DNA of 64,000 nucleotides from an uncultured Opitutia bacterium (GTDB lineage Bacteria; Verrucomicrobiota; Verrucomicrobiia; Opitutales; UBA953), in contig CAIMFJ010000005.1 of NCBI GenBank assembly GCA_903840355.1, positions 62,001 to 126,000 of the forward strand, read 5' to 3'. This document shows, one piece after another, positions 1-10,100 of the stretch; position 1 is the first letter of the stretch, and each line of letters begins with the position of its first letter. Position numbers and translations under genes: made by a program. The notes below the pieces were generated by a model that did no database searches, had not been told where the DNA came from, and saw nothing but the letters and a program-made list of their open reading frames with translations.

Positions 1-383
1 AGGGTACAGACGTAGGCCTTGCCGAGTTGAATCAGTTTAATCGCATCTTCGTGCATGCGCTTAAAATAATTGGAGGCCTGGTAATAGTGGTCGTGCCAAT
101 CAAAGCCTAACCAACGGACATCTTCTTTAATCGAATCGACGTATTCCACTTCTTCCTTGGTGGGATTGGTGTCATCCATCCGCAGGTGGCAGCGGCCTTT
201 AAATTCGAGGGCTAGGCCAAAATTCAGGCAGATCGACTTCGCATGGCCGACGTGCAGGTAGCCATTCGGTTCAGGGGGGAAGCGGGTGACGATGGACGTG
301 TGCTTGCCCGAGGCTAAATCAGCGTCGATGATTTGCTGGATGAAGTGGCGAGAAGGGTGTGCCGGTGCGGTAGGTTCGGACAT
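1..383 (-). CDS. glnS: Glutaminyl-tRNA synthetase, N-terminal part (cut by window edge)
   Basis: This cytoplasmic class I aminoacyl-tRNA synthetase charges tRNA-Gln with glutamine. About 127 codons are visible. The reading frame carries the class I signature as [16 protein letters not shown] at about residues 35-50, with HVGH in place of HIGH, followed by [10 protein letters not shown], which is characteristic of GlnRS as opposed to GluRS. The ATG at 383 gives the expected short N-terminal extension before the Rossmann fold. It lies 105 bp downstream of gltX on the same strand, so the two may be co-transcribed. The C-terminal part, including KMSKS, is outside the window. Confidence 0.95.
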   Translation of the reverse strand, partial: MSEPTAPAHPSRHFIQQIIDADLASGKHTSIVTRFPPEPNGYLHVGHAKSICLNFGLALEFKGRCHLRMDDTNPTKEEVEYVDSIKEDVRWLGFDWHDHYYQASNYFKRMHEDAIKLIQLGKAYVCT

Positions 384-488
384 AGGAAGTAGGCCAAGGT
401 CTCCTCAATGGAGGCCACATTGATAGACGGACTTAGGCGGAGAGTGCAAGATAATGGGGAATCCCACCGCTTGCCCCCAGAAACTGGC

Positions 489-1844
489 TTAGAAGGCTCG
501 CAGACGGGCTAAAACCTTCGCTTGGCCGAGTAGGCGTAGGATACCTAGCAGGTGTGCTCCGCCCCCTTGGCCTGAAACTGCATAACGCACTGGGGCAAAG
601 TAATCGGTGGCCTTGCGTTGGTGGGCTAGACCGGTGGCGGTGAAGGCCGCATCGAGGTCGGTCTCGGTCCATGCACAGGTTTCGAGGGCGGGAAGGATTT
701 CGCAGAGGCGGGCGGCGGGGTCGCCCCCTTTTTTCGTCAAGTTCGCCAAGGCCGCCGGGTCTTTGGTAAATTGGTCCGTGAAGAAATAGCTCACGAATTC
801 AGGTAAGTGTTCGAGCGAGTTAACCTTCTCTTGGACAATCGCAAAAACTTCATTCAGCCGCTCCGTGGTAACTTGGTCATCGATGACTTGGGCCGATTTT
901 AGAATCGGTTGAGCCAGCGACACAAAGGTCTCGCGCGGTAAATGACGCAGGGTTTGCGTATTGATGTGGGCCATCTTCCGCTCGTCGAAACGGGCGTTGG
1001 ATTGGTGGATGTCTTTGAGTTCGAATTGCCGGATGATTTCTTCGATGGGCAGGACTTCTTGGCCGTTGGCAGGGGTCCAACCGAGCAGGCAAAGGTAATT
1101 GCGGACGGCTCCAGGTAAGTAGCGACGCTGTTGATATTCTTCAATCAAGGCCCCACGGTCACGCTTGGACATTTTGCCCGGACCGTCGGTTTTTAAAATT
1201 AAAGGAATGTGGGCGTAAGCGGGTGGGGTGACCCCGAAAGCTTTAAAGATTTCTAGGTGCTTTGAGGTGTTCGAAAGGTGATCTTCACCGCGAATCACGT
1301 GGGTGATTTGCATGGCGATATCATCCACCACATTGACGAAGTGAAAGACTGGTTCGCCATTGGAGCGAAAAATAACGAAGTCACGATCTTCGGCCCGTTC
1401 TACGCGGCCCCGGATGAGGTCATCCAAGACCATGGGTGCCGCTTCCACCTTTTCGATTTCGCGACCCAAGTGGTCGTCAAAAACTTTACTGCGTGCCCCT
1501 TCGAGGCGTAACCACCAAGCCCCATCCTTTTCATAAGCCCGACCTTTGGCCGCGAGCTCTTGGAGTTTCTGCCGATAAAAATCCGTGCGCTGCGATTGGA
1601 AGTAGGGGCCGTAATTGCCCCCAACATTGGGACCCTCATCCCAGTCCATGCCTAACCAATGCATGGAATCTAGAATAACTTTTAAGAAGGCCTCGGAGTT
1701 GCGCTCTTTGTCGGTGTCTTCAATGCGCAGGATGAATTTACCACCCGTGTGTCGGGCATAGAGCCAGTTAAAGAGAGCCGTGCGGGCGCTGCCGATGTGG
1801 AAGAAGCCGGTGGGACTGGGTGCAAAGCGGACGCGGACGGTCAT
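489..1844 (-). CDS. gltX: Glutamyl-tRNA synthetase
   Basis: This enzyme ligates glutamate to tRNA-Glu in the cytoplasm. The 451-residue protein has the class I nucleotide-binding signature [18 protein letters not shown] (HIGS at residues 16-19) and KMSKR at residues 224-228. RIEDTD at about 40-45 is typical of GluRS. The length is close to the usual 460-500 residues. The start at 1844 puts the first signature at its normal distance from the N-terminus. glnS follows on the same strand. With both enzymes present, direct charging of tRNA-Gln is expected; whether this GluRS is strictly discriminating cannot be read from the sequence. Confidence 0.96.
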   Translation of the reverse strand: MTVRVRFAPSPTGFFHIGSARTALFNWLYARHTGGKFILRIEDTDKERNSEAFLKVILDSMHWLGMDWDEGPNVGGNYGPYFQSQRTDFYRQKLQELAAKGRAYEKDGAWWLRLEGARSKVFDDHLGREIEKVEAAPMVLDDLIRGRVERAEDRDFVIFRSNGEPVFHFVNVVDDIAMQITHVIRGEDHLSNTSKHLEIFKAFGVTPPAYAHIPLILKTDGPGKMSKRDRGALIEEYQQRRYLPGAVRNYLCLLGWTPANGQEVLPIEEIIRQFELKDIHQSNARFDERKMAHINTQTLRHLPRETFVSLAQPILKSAQVIDDQVTTERLNEVFAIVQEKVNSLEHLPEFVSYFFTDQFTKDPAALANLTKKGGDPAARLCEILPALETCAWTETDLDAAFTATGLAHQRKATDYFAPVRYAVSGQGGGAHLLGILRLLGQAKVLARLRAF

Positions 1845-1927
1845 AAGAGCGAGAGAATCAAAGTTTAGCAGGCATAGGCTCGGCTCTTAGAAAAGCAAGC
1901 CACAGCCCAAGAAACGTGAGGTGGGCT

Positions 1928-3454
1928 TTATTTTTTGATTTCGGGCCCACCTTCCCACGGCTTGATCCCGAGGGCTTCGAGGTGGGGCAGGAAGCCGGTG
2001 ACGCTTTGTTGGAAATGAGAGAAGTTCTTATACTCGGGCTTGGTCCAAGCGGCTTCGGCCACGGCGAGTAAGCGTGGGAAGGTCATGAAGTCGCGACGTT
2101 CTTGGGTGACGGTTGTTTCGGTCCAGAGGTTCGCTTGAAGGCCCAGGATTTTGGCATTCGGTGGTAGGGTGGCGCCGAGTGATTCGGGGAAAGCGTAAAC
2201 TGCCGCCATCTCGGCAAACTTCCCCGCCCACCGCCGTCCGCTTTGGTGTGTGGCGTCTTGTACGAAATCAAAATAAAGCGGAATACGTGGGCAAAGGACG
2301 ATGGCATAGCCTTTATTTACGGCATCTTTTAAGCCTTGGGGTTTGTCGTGGCGCCACCAGAAGAGCACGGTTTTCTCGGGAGGTAAGTCAAAGCGGGAGG
2401 CTTCGTCCCATAAGCCAATTTTATCCCAATCATGATGCAGGTGGTCAGCCATGCGTCGCACAAAGTAGCCCTCTACTTCATCGAGTTTGGTAAACGATTT
2501 TTCCTGCATCAGCTGTTTTACTTCCGGCAACTTAGGCCATTGTTCCCACCCGAAATGAACTTCGTCGCCTCCTAAGTGAAGCATCGGAGCATGCGGGAAG
2601 AGTTGGCGCACTTCGGTGAGGATGTCGTGCAGGTAAGTTTCAGTGGCTGGGCTGGCGGGGTTGAAGGTGAAGTCCGGATACTTTGCCGAACCGCCGCCTG
2701 AAAACTCTGGGTAAGAGCGGTTGGCCGCCGAGGCGTGTCCTGGCATATCGATTTCGGGAATCACGATGATTCCGCGTTCCGTAGCGTAAGCCACGATTTC
2801 TCGGATATCCTCTTGTGTGTAGTACGCCGGAGCGGCGGTGGGATCGGTGTGATTACCCGTGGCTCCAATCGTCGTGAGTTTAGGATACTTTTTAATTTCG
2901 ATTCGCCAGCCGCTGCCGTCCGTTAAGTGCCAATGGAAGACGTTTAGTTTCAAAAGCTCCATCGCATCGAGGAGACGTTTAACGCCGGTTTTGCCGGTGA
3001 AGTGACGCGATTCGTCGAGCATGTAGCCGCGATGCGGGTAACGCGGTGCATCGTAAAGTTTGCCAACAGGCACTTGCCATGAGGAGCCATGAGACCAAGC
3101 CAGCTGACGCAGCGTCGTGAGGGCGTAGTGTAGTTGTTCGTTGCTCGAAAACCCTACGGAGATTTTTTGAGAGGTGATATCGAGTGCATAGCCAAACTCA
3201 CCGCTCCACGCTGGGCCAAATTCAAGCTGTCCTTGGGCTGCGGGTTCAATGTGCTGCAAGGTGCCGTCGGCTAAGAGCACTCGACGGGCGAGGGCTAATT
3301 GCTCGGGCGTGGCACCACTGATGGTCAGCGTACCAGGCTGAGTCGGAGTGAGGCGCTCATCGGCGAAGTTGCTTTGAATTGGCCGAGGGAGGATGAGCGG
3401 ATCCGTTGCTCCGAAGGCCAGGAGGTTTACGCAAAGAAATAGACGCCACAGCAT
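1928..3454 (-). CDS. Family 20 beta-N-acetylhexosaminidase, exported
   Basis: This predicted secreted glycosidase releases terminal N-acetylglucosamine or N-acetylgalactosamine from oligosaccharides such as chitin or glycan fragments. The 508-residue protein opens with a short hydrophobic signal-like segment (MLWRLFLCVNLLAFGA). A GH20b-like N-terminal domain precedes the catalytic barrel. The barrel shows HWHLTDGSGWR at about 174-184, EIDMPGH at 234-240 and the catalytic pair in LHLGGDEVHF (Asp297-Glu298), where Glu is the acid/base and Asp assists the substrate acetamido group. It lies 78 bp downstream of the PpiD-like gene on the same strand. The exact substrate is not resolved. Confidence 0.93.
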   Translation of the reverse strand: MLWRLFLCVNLLAFGATDPLILPRPIQSNFADERLTPTQPGTLTISGATPEQLALARRVLLADGTLQHIEPAAQGQLEFGPAWSGEFGYALDITSQKISVGFSSNEQLHYALTTLRQLAWSHGSSWQVPVGKLYDAPRYPHRGYMLDESRHFTGKTGVKRLLDAMELLKLNVFHWHLTDGSGWRIEIKKYPKLTTIGATGNHTDPTAAPAYYTQEDIREIVAYATERGIIVIPEIDMPGHASAANRSYPEFSGGGSAKYPDFTFNPASPATETYLHDILTEVRQLFPHAPMLHLGGDEVHFGWEQWPKLPEVKQLMQEKSFTKLDEVEGYFVRRMADHLHHDWDKIGLWDEASRFDLPPEKTVLFWWRHDKPQGLKDAVNKGYAIVLCPRIPLYFDFVQDATHQSGRRWAGKFAEMAAVYAFPESLGATLPPNAKILGLQANLWTETTVTQERRDFMTFPRLLAVAEAAWTKPEYKNFSHFQQSVTGFLPHLEALGIKPWEGGPEIKK

Positions 3455-3532
3455 GAAGATGAGTCCATGCGGAGACGGGAAAGTGCCAAGTTAAATGCTA
3501 AGCCTTGGCCCTGACTTTATGCGTTGAAACGC

Positions 3533-5131
3533 TTATTTAGCCTCGGGCTCAGGGGCGGCCGTTAAGTCCAAGAGCAAGCCACGACCCGTAAAGTAGGCAT
3601 TGCGAGCGGCGATGCGCTGAATGAACAACTTCGTTTGATCTTCGGTAGAGCTTTCTTTCAGAACTTCGCTTTTAGCGGCTCGGAGGAAGACCGTGTCGGC
3701 GTTTCCGACGCGAATTGGGGCGGTGATTTTGCCGAGACCCGCAGCTTCAATCAGTTGCAAGGTGTTTTCGTGCACGCCTGTGAGGTTTTCGGGCAGATTG
3801 GCACTGGTGAAGGGTGCAGGAGTCGAGACCGTCAGACCGAGTTTCTTAGCGGCTTCCACGAACGATTTACCGCTCGCGGTTTCGGTTTGCAGGGCTTGGC
3901 TGATGCGACCGATTTCCTCGTTCAGCAGACGAGCCCGCTCGGCCGATTTCCAATTCGAAATCGCCAATGCTTTCACTTCATTGAATTCGGGTAAACGAGC
4001 TTCGACGCGTTTATTTAAGAATACAAAGAGTGCACCTTCTTCGGTGCGATAGACATCGGTGTGCCATTCCTTTTCGGTTAAGTCGCCGGCAGCGTTGAGA
4101 GCCGCGGCGGGAACTTTTTCAACGGTCGGAGGATTACCAGCGTCGAAAACGGGAATCGTTTTGAGGCGTGCGTTTTTGCTTTTCAGCCACTCGGTGAAAG
4201 CGGGCGAGCCCAACTTCGTCGTATCGAGTGGGAACTTTTCGGCGAGCTCGTCCGAGATTAAACCAGCCAAGTTGGTGACCGCACGATCAACGCGGATTAA
4301 CTTTTCTAATTCCGCGCGGTGCGCTAGGGCTTGTTCCTTCACCTTGCCCGTTTCGAATTTAAATTTCTCGGCGTAATTATAGCCATAGGTAACGACTTCG
4401 TCGTCAGAAATAGGCCCATTATCAGGGGTGAAATTGGTTAACGTGACTGCGGTCACTTCGACTTTGGCGGGTAGGCGGTAAGCTTCTTTGTTAGCCTCAA
4501 AAGCAATTTTCGCTTTGGCTTCGTCTTCCACGATAGTGGGTTTGAAGTTCGCATTCACGAAGGTTGCCGCATCGACCGTCCACTGGGTGTGTTCGCGATC
4601 CAACATCCGTTTGAGTTGGGCGGCGGAAGCGTGGCCATTGCCAGAGAGCAAGACCAACGTCTTATTGATACGCCACGCCGACTTGATGTAGCTTTCGAAA
4701 CGCACGCGCGTTTCTTCATCCGAGGCATTTAACTGTTTGGAGGCAAAATCAATGAACTTATCGAGACCCTCTTTGTCGCTGGTGGCGGTCGCAGGGGAAG
4801 TTAAGTTGCGGGCGATTTTCCGGATTTCGGTTTCGGAGGGGTTGGGGATATTGAGGGAGCGGGCGAGGCTGAGTTGGGCCACGTGCTCTTGGAGGGTGGG
4901 GCTTTCTTGGCGTTGGCCTGTCAGGTTGCTGAAGAAGAGGAAATCGCGGTAGTTGGCTTGAACCTTGGGGTCGGACAAATCGACACCCATATACATCACG
5001 CTCCCACCGAGGCGACCTCCTGTACGGCTCAGGAAGGGGGAGGACACGAAGGCCACGACGACGATCACGAGCAAGAAGCCGAAAATGGTGCGGTGGTGCT
5101 TAGAGGTGGCGGTTTGCAACCAGGTAATCAT
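3533..5131 (-). CDS. PpiD/SurA-like membrane-anchored periplasmic protein
   Basis: A 532-residue protein with a short cytoplasmic N-terminus, one transmembrane segment at about residues 15-34 (TIFGFLLVIVVVAFVSSPFL) and a long, charged, helical periplasmic part. This matches the layout of PpiD-type chaperones, which help fold proteins leaving the Sec translocon. I see SurA-N-like helical character but no clear parvulin (rotamase) core, so peptidyl-prolyl isomerase activity is uncertain. I chose the ATG at 5131 because the longer reading frame to 5299 would cover the start of the divergent folA gene and would bury the membrane anchor behind 56 uncharacteristic residues. Confidence 0.7.
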   Translation of the reverse strand: MITWLQTATSKHHRTIFGFLLVIVVVAFVSSPFLSRTGGRLGGSVMYMGVDLSDPKVQANYRDFLFFSNLTGQRQESPTLQEHVAQLSLARSLNIPNPSETEIRKIARNLTSPATATSDKEGLDKFIDFASKQLNASDEETRVRFESYIKSAWRINKTLVLLSGNGHASAAQLKRMLDREHTQWTVDAATFVNANFKPTIVEDEAKAKIAFEANKEAYRLPAKVEVTAVTLTNFTPDNGPISDDEVVTYGYNYAEKFKFETGKVKEQALAHRAELEKLIRVDRAVTNLAGLISDELAEKFPLDTTKLGSPAFTEWLKSKNARLKTIPVFDAGNPPTVEKVPAAALNAAGDLTEKEWHTDVYRTEEGALFVFLNKRVEARLPEFNEVKALAISNWKSAERARLLNEEIGRISQALQTETASGKSFVEAAKKLGLTVSTPAPFTSANLPENLTGVHENTLQLIEAAGLGKITAPIRVGNADTVFLRAAKSEVLKESSTEDQTKLFIQRIAARNAYFTGRGLLLDLTAAPEPEAK

Positions 5132-5221
5132 CCCTCGACCTTGGGAAGCCCTGAGGCGGCTGTCAATCAGTCCAAAAGCCCTTTGGCTTGCAGGGAGGAG
5201 ATTTGTTTTTAAGGTAAGGGC

Positions 5222-5713
5222 GTGCCAAAACCGATACATTGCATCGTAGCAGTGGCGCGCAACGGGGTCATCGGGCTCAAGGGGCGGTTGCCTTGGCATT
5301 TACCCCCTGATTTGGCTTGGTTTATGCGTCAAACCGAAGGGGGCGTGATGATTGAGGGGCCAGCTTGTTATGCCGAATTGGGCCGGGCATTGATGGGGCG
5401 GGGGACGGTGGTGGTGACGCGGGATGAGAGCAAAGTATTCCCTGGGGCCGAGGTAGCTCGCAACCTCACGCAGGCCTTGGCGGTCGCCGAGGGGATGAAT
5501 TGGGCGGGTCCTACTTGGATTACCGGAGGGGAGCGAATTTACGCCGAGGGCTTACCTTGGTGTTCCAAACTTTATATCACTCACCTGGAACGAGATTTTG
5601 AGGGCGATCGCTATTTCCCCTTAGATTGGAAGCGGTGGTTTAGTCGGTGCACTTGGTCACAAAAAGGCCAAGAAGGTGATCTATCTTATCGCTTTGAAGT
5701 GTGGGAGACCTGA
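5222..5713 (+). CDS. folA: Dihydrofolate reductase
   Basis: This enzyme reduces dihydrofolate to tetrahydrofolate with NADPH for thymidylate, purine and methionine synthesis. The 163-residue protein has the DHFR start IVAVARNGVIGLKGRLPWHLPPDLAWF, with the conserved active-site WHLPxDL region, and WITGGERIYAEGL matching the family GGxxxY motif near residue 100. It uses a GTG start at 5222. It is divergent from the PpiD-like gene, with 90 bp between the start codons. No thyA is adjacent. The downstream esterase start lies 25 bp after the stop, so the two may be co-transcribed although they are functionally unrelated. Confidence 0.92.
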   Translation: MPKPIHCIVAVARNGVIGLKGRLPWHLPPDLAWFMRQTEGGVMIEGPACYAELGRALMGRGTVVVTRDESKVFPGAEVARNLTQALAVAEGMNWAGPTWITGGERIYAEGLPWCSKLYITHLERDFEGDRYFPLDWKRWFSRCTWSQKGQEGDLSYRFEVWET

Positions 5714-5738
5714 CACCTGCCTTGCACTTTGGAGTAGG

Positions 5739-7031
5739 ATGGTTTGTTTAAGCGCTATGCTTTTACCCCTGCTTCTTTTGGCGGCGATGCCCCCCGTGAT
5801 TGATGACGAAGCGAAGGTGCCGCCTTACACGGTGCCTGACGTTTTAGTCTGTAATGATGGGCGCAAGGTTGATTCGCCCGTGATGTGGCAACAAGTGCGT
5901 CGTCCGGAGGTGGTGAAATTATTAGAGGACCATGTGTATGGTCATATTCCTGATACCACTGAGGCGCAGAAAAAATTTACTTACGAAGTTCGCGAAACCG
6001 ATCCCCAGGCCTTGGGCGGTAAGGCGACGCGTTCGCAATGGAAAGTGTGGCCCGTAGGTAAAACGGGTCCCGCTTTTGACCTTTTAGTTTACACGCCCAA
6101 TGAGGTGAAAGGGAAGGCACCGCTCTTTCTTGGTTTAAACTTTGGCGGCAATCACACCACGGTGGAAGATAAGGCGGTGTTTTTGCCCGCAACTTGGGTT
6201 TCCAAGCAATGGGCGGCGGTGGATGGCTCGAATCGTGCGACCGATAAAAGTCGAGGCGTGCAAGCCAGTCGCTGGCAGGTGGAGCGTTTAATCGCTCGGG
6301 GGTATGGTCTCGCGACGGTTTATTGTGGAGATTTTGAACCCGATCAGCCGCAGGGCTGGAAGGAAGGCGTGCGGGCGTATTTATCGCCTCAAGGCGTGAA
6401 CACGGTGTGGCACGATGGCGATTGGGCGGCGATTGGGGCTTGGTCTTGGGGACTCTCGCGTGCGTTGGATGCGTTAGCGCTGAATCCTAAGGTGGACGCG
6501 CAACGCGTCGCCGTTATTGGCCATTCTCGTTTAGGTAAAGCTGCACTTTGGGCTGGAGCACTCGACACGCGTTTTGCGGTGGTGATTTCGAATGAGTCCG
6601 GTTGTGGTGGGGCGGCCTTGAGCAAACGAATCTTTGGCGAAACTGTGGGCATTATTGCGGGTGCTTACCCAGGGCGTGGGTTTCCGTATTGGTTCACGCC
6701 TAAGTTCGTTACTTACTCGGAGAAGGAAGACCTGATGCCATTGGACCAGCATTACCTGCTCGCTCTCGTTGCCCCGCGTCCTTTATATGTGGCGAGTGCC
6801 GAGGGGGACCGTTGGTCGGACCCCAAAGGCGAGTATTTGGGGGCGTATTATGCAGACCCCGTTTTCCGTTTACTAGGTCAGCCTGGCTTAGGCGGAGCGG
6901 AGTTTCCGCCCGTCGGCCAAGCCGTGGGTAAGTCGATTGGTTACCATATGCGTCCCGGGAAGCACGATGTCACGGTAGAGGATTGGGAGCATTACCTGAC
7001 TTTTGCCGACGAGTGGATGAAGGCTAAGTAA
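5739..7031 (+). CDS. CE15-like (glucuronoyl esterase family) secreted esterase
   Basis: A predicted secreted alpha/beta hydrolase of 430 residues. A hydrophobic signal sequence (MVCLSAMLLPLLLLAAM) starts at the ATG at 5739, preceded by GGAGTAGG. The nucleophile elbow is GHSRLGKAALWAG (Ser at about residue 263), the G-x-S-R-x-G-K pattern of carbohydrate esterase family 15. NESGCGG follows, its Glu being a likely acid-site residue, and a late YHMRPGKHDVT segment supplies a candidate His. Characterised members cleave ester links between glucuronoxylan and lignin; bacterial homologues vary in substrate. The longer frame from 5676 overlaps folA and lacks a signal peptide at its start. Confidence 0.85.
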   Translation: MVCLSAMLLPLLLLAAMPPVIDDEAKVPPYTVPDVLVCNDGRKVDSPVMWQQVRRPEVVKLLEDHVYGHIPDTTEAQKKFTYEVRETDPQALGGKATRSQWKVWPVGKTGPAFDLLVYTPNEVKGKAPLFLGLNFGGNHTTVEDKAVFLPATWVSKQWAAVDGSNRATDKSRGVQASRWQVERLIARGYGLATVYCGDFEPDQPQGWKEGVRAYLSPQGVNTVWHDGDWAAIGAWSWGLSRALDALALNPKVDAQRVAVIGHSRLGKAALWAGALDTRFAVVISNESGCGGAALSKRIFGETVGIIAGAYPGRGFPYWFTPKFVTYSEKEDLMPLDQHYLLALVAPRPLYVASAEGDRWSDPKGEYLGAYYADPVFRLLGQPGLGGAEFPPVGQAVGKSIGYHMRPGKHDVTVEDWEHYLTFADEWMKAK

Positions 7032-7065
7032 GGCCGTCCTTCGGGTGGTGTTTGTGTGCCATTAT

Positions 7066-7107
7066 GGGGGTGTTGTGGGTTATTTTGATGTTGTTGTAAA
7101 CACCCCC
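7066..7107. promoter_or_regulatory. Hairpin upstream of the Verru_Chthon-A-like gene
   Basis: GGGGGTGTT (7066-7074) is perfectly complementary to AACACCCCC (7099-7107), a 9-bp GC-rich stem with a 24-base loop. It lies between the esterase stop at 7031 and the GTG at 7139. No T-run follows on the plus strand, so it is a weak candidate for a factor-independent terminator and could be a leader structure. Its function is inferred only. Confidence 0.4.
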
Positions 7108-7138
7108 CGAAAGTTACACTCTGCTGGACCAACAAACC

Positions 7139-10100
7139 GTGACTACCCCAAGTCCATCCCCAACTCATGTAAGCCCCCCGAACCGTCGTGGGTTCTCTCT
7201 CGTGTTGTCGTTAGTCATCATGTCGATGATGCTGATGATGGTGGTCGTTTTAGCGTCGTTTCTTAAAGTAGAAGCCTCGTTGGCGACCGTGAAGCAGGCG
7301 GAGATTATGGCCCGGATCAACGCTTTATCGTCCATGCGTTTGGCCAAGGCGGCATTGCAGCAACGTTTAGGTCCTGACACGCGCATTTCGGCCTCGGCGA
7401 CGATTTTTGCCGACTCCTCCATTTCCTCCCTCACTTCACCGGGCGCCGATCCGTTTCAGTATCAAGTCATGGGCGTGTGGCGGAGTTGGGAAGGGAATGA
7501 TCACGACATTCGGGCGGGGAGCCGCTATGCGGGTCGTCCGCAGAAGCCGGATTATTCCTCCAAGACGAAACAGTATAGTACGGCTTCGCCAGCGACGGGT
7601 CGTTTTTTGGGTTGGATGATTTCGAGTCAGTGGGGCTATGGCACGGCTAATAATATTTTAGTTTCCACCAGTGCGACGAAGCCGCCCACTCCGCCTTTAG
7701 TTATACCCTCGACGCAGACGGTCCCTTTGTTGGGGGCGGCGACGGATAGCGTGGCCACGCGCCAAATTAACACGACGCCTCTTTCGTTTGTCGATGGTCA
7801 GCCCGCCGCCGCAACTACAGATGGTTCGCAGGGATTCTTTGCTTGGTGGGTTGGGGGTGAGAATCAGAAAGTGCGTTTAAACATTCCAAACGTCGCGCCA
7901 AGTACGACGGGCACGAATTTAGATTGGGCTAATCGCCAAAGGACGTTTGGCGTCTCCGATTTAGAATCCATTGGTTACCCGGCTTTACTGGCGAGTGCTT
8001 ATCCCATGCCGGTGGATCAGCCACTGAGTGTGCCGTCGATTTCTTTTGTTCCTGCCGCTGCTAATCCGGCCCGTTTGACGACGGCTTTGAAGAATGCGTT
8101 ACCAGCTTCTTTGAGTAAGGCAGGGTATTTTGATGTTAGTTTATACAGTGAAGGTTTATTAACGAACACGGCGACGGGTGGTCTGCGTAAGGACTTGTCG
8201 CTTTTAACGGAGACTTGGGATTACGGCGTGTCCTTAGACCCGTCTGGTTTAGCGCAATTGCCCTTATTCCGTTTAAAGCCCGCTACCGTGACGCGCACGT
8301 CGCCGCTACCGGCTTACGATTTAACCTTCCAGCGTCCTCTGCCCGACAGCTTGCAACCTAGTGGCGTTGGTAATCGCCGTCGGCATGCTTTGCTTTATTG
8401 GTGGTCGGATTATGGCTCCCTCGGGGGTACCTCAGCGGGGGTGGCTAATGATGGAGGTACTGTTTTTGGGGGCTATAGTTGGTTATCGAGTTTTCCGCCC
8501 ATTCGTAGTTGGGCTTATGTAACCGACTACGCTCTGCACTATCGCAAATACGTGGTGAATCCTGATCCCACGTTGACGACGGTGCCCTCCATGGACCCTC
8601 CACGTCCTCCGGCTATTACTAACGGCGGCAACCTATATTGTTATTACGACCGCATTCACCGTCACCCCCTGATTGCTCGGATTCAGTATGTCTTTGCCAC
8701 CACGGCGACGGGCACGACTCCAGGCTTTATTGCTCAGCCCGTGGTGACCGTGTGGAATCCGTTTAATGTGCAACTCACCATTCCGAGTTTCCGGGTGTAT
8801 GTGAAGTGGCAGTCCTTGCCGATTTATATTAACTGTCGCGAGAAGAGTGGGGCGTTCACTTTGCTGCAGCCGGTAGCGAATTACTTTACGGGCGGAGTGA
8901 ATTTACAAGTCGGTGGCACCGGCACGATTTCGTTAGCTCCAGGGCAAACGCGCGTCTTTGCGATGAATGATGGCACGACCTATCCCATCGCCCAAGGAGC
9001 CGCTGCGGCGACTTATAATTTAACCCCAGGGTATATTGCCAGTGGACGTTCGGGTTGGGCGATGCCGCTGCCCATTACGACGGCCAATGCGACTTCGGTA
9101 TTACAGTACAGCATGGTGAAGAATATTGATAACGCTGGGATGGCGCGTGACGGGATTTACTACGATTACTATCCATTTAATTATCAATATTCTCCCGTGC
9201 GTTTCAGTTTCGTCGGTATGACGACGGCACAGTATGACCAACTCTATGGGGCTGATTACCCTTCGCCCTTTGACCAAACTTTAGCCGATGCCGCGGTGAA
9301 TCCTCGTCCGTTTGCGACGTTTACCTTTGGCCTTCGTTTGTCGAATGACGGCGTCTCGCAATTTGCCAGTCGGAATGGGATTCGCACCGTATCTAAGGGC
9401 TTCTTGATGTCATCGCCCTTCACGACCTACACTGAGTTGGGATGGAAGTCGGCCGAAGTATTAACCGCTTACCCCTATGCTTCCTCGAATTATGCCGATA
9501 CTTCGACGTTGAGCATGTCGGGGCAGATTGGCGCGACTTCGGGTCCTTCTTTCTATTCTTCGGCTAATACGGGAATCCAATACTCGGGTGCGGTGAACCC
9601 TGTTAATGCGCCGTACGACTTATATTTTTCGCCGATGACTGGTTGGGGTGATTTGAATGGCCCGCAGTCGGATGCCTCGACGGGGTACGGCGGTTTTATT
9701 CTAACAGGCTTAGATCCGACTTCCGGGATTGAATACGCGTCGGTGGCCGAGCTGCCGATTAAGCCGATTCAGTCCATTTTCGACCTGCAAGGTTGTGATG
9801 TGCGGGCTACCAATCCAGCGCCACCTTTCCAATATAATTTAATTGGCAATTCAGAAGCCTCGCCGATTTTGCCGCCTGATGATGCCGTAGGTCGCTGGAT
9901 TGATATGACCGGGGCGTTGCGCAGTCGCGATGAGTTGCACATGGCTTTCTTACAGCACGACGACAGCTACTGTTTAAATCACGTCTTCTTTGATGATTGG
10001 TTCTGTTCATCATTGGCTCCCCAACCGAGTGACTGGGCTTCCTTGCGTCCTTCAGCTGGGGCGGAGTTCGTGTGGAACCCCGCCGTGATGACCAGTCTCC

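Noticed and set aside
1278-1678. Plus-strand open frames inside gltX
   Set aside because: Shadow frames of a conserved gene; no homologous features or ribosome site.
5131-5299. N-terminal extension of the PpiD-like frame by 56 residues
   Set aside because: It would overlap the start of divergent folA and hide the membrane anchor; ATG at 5131 is preferred.
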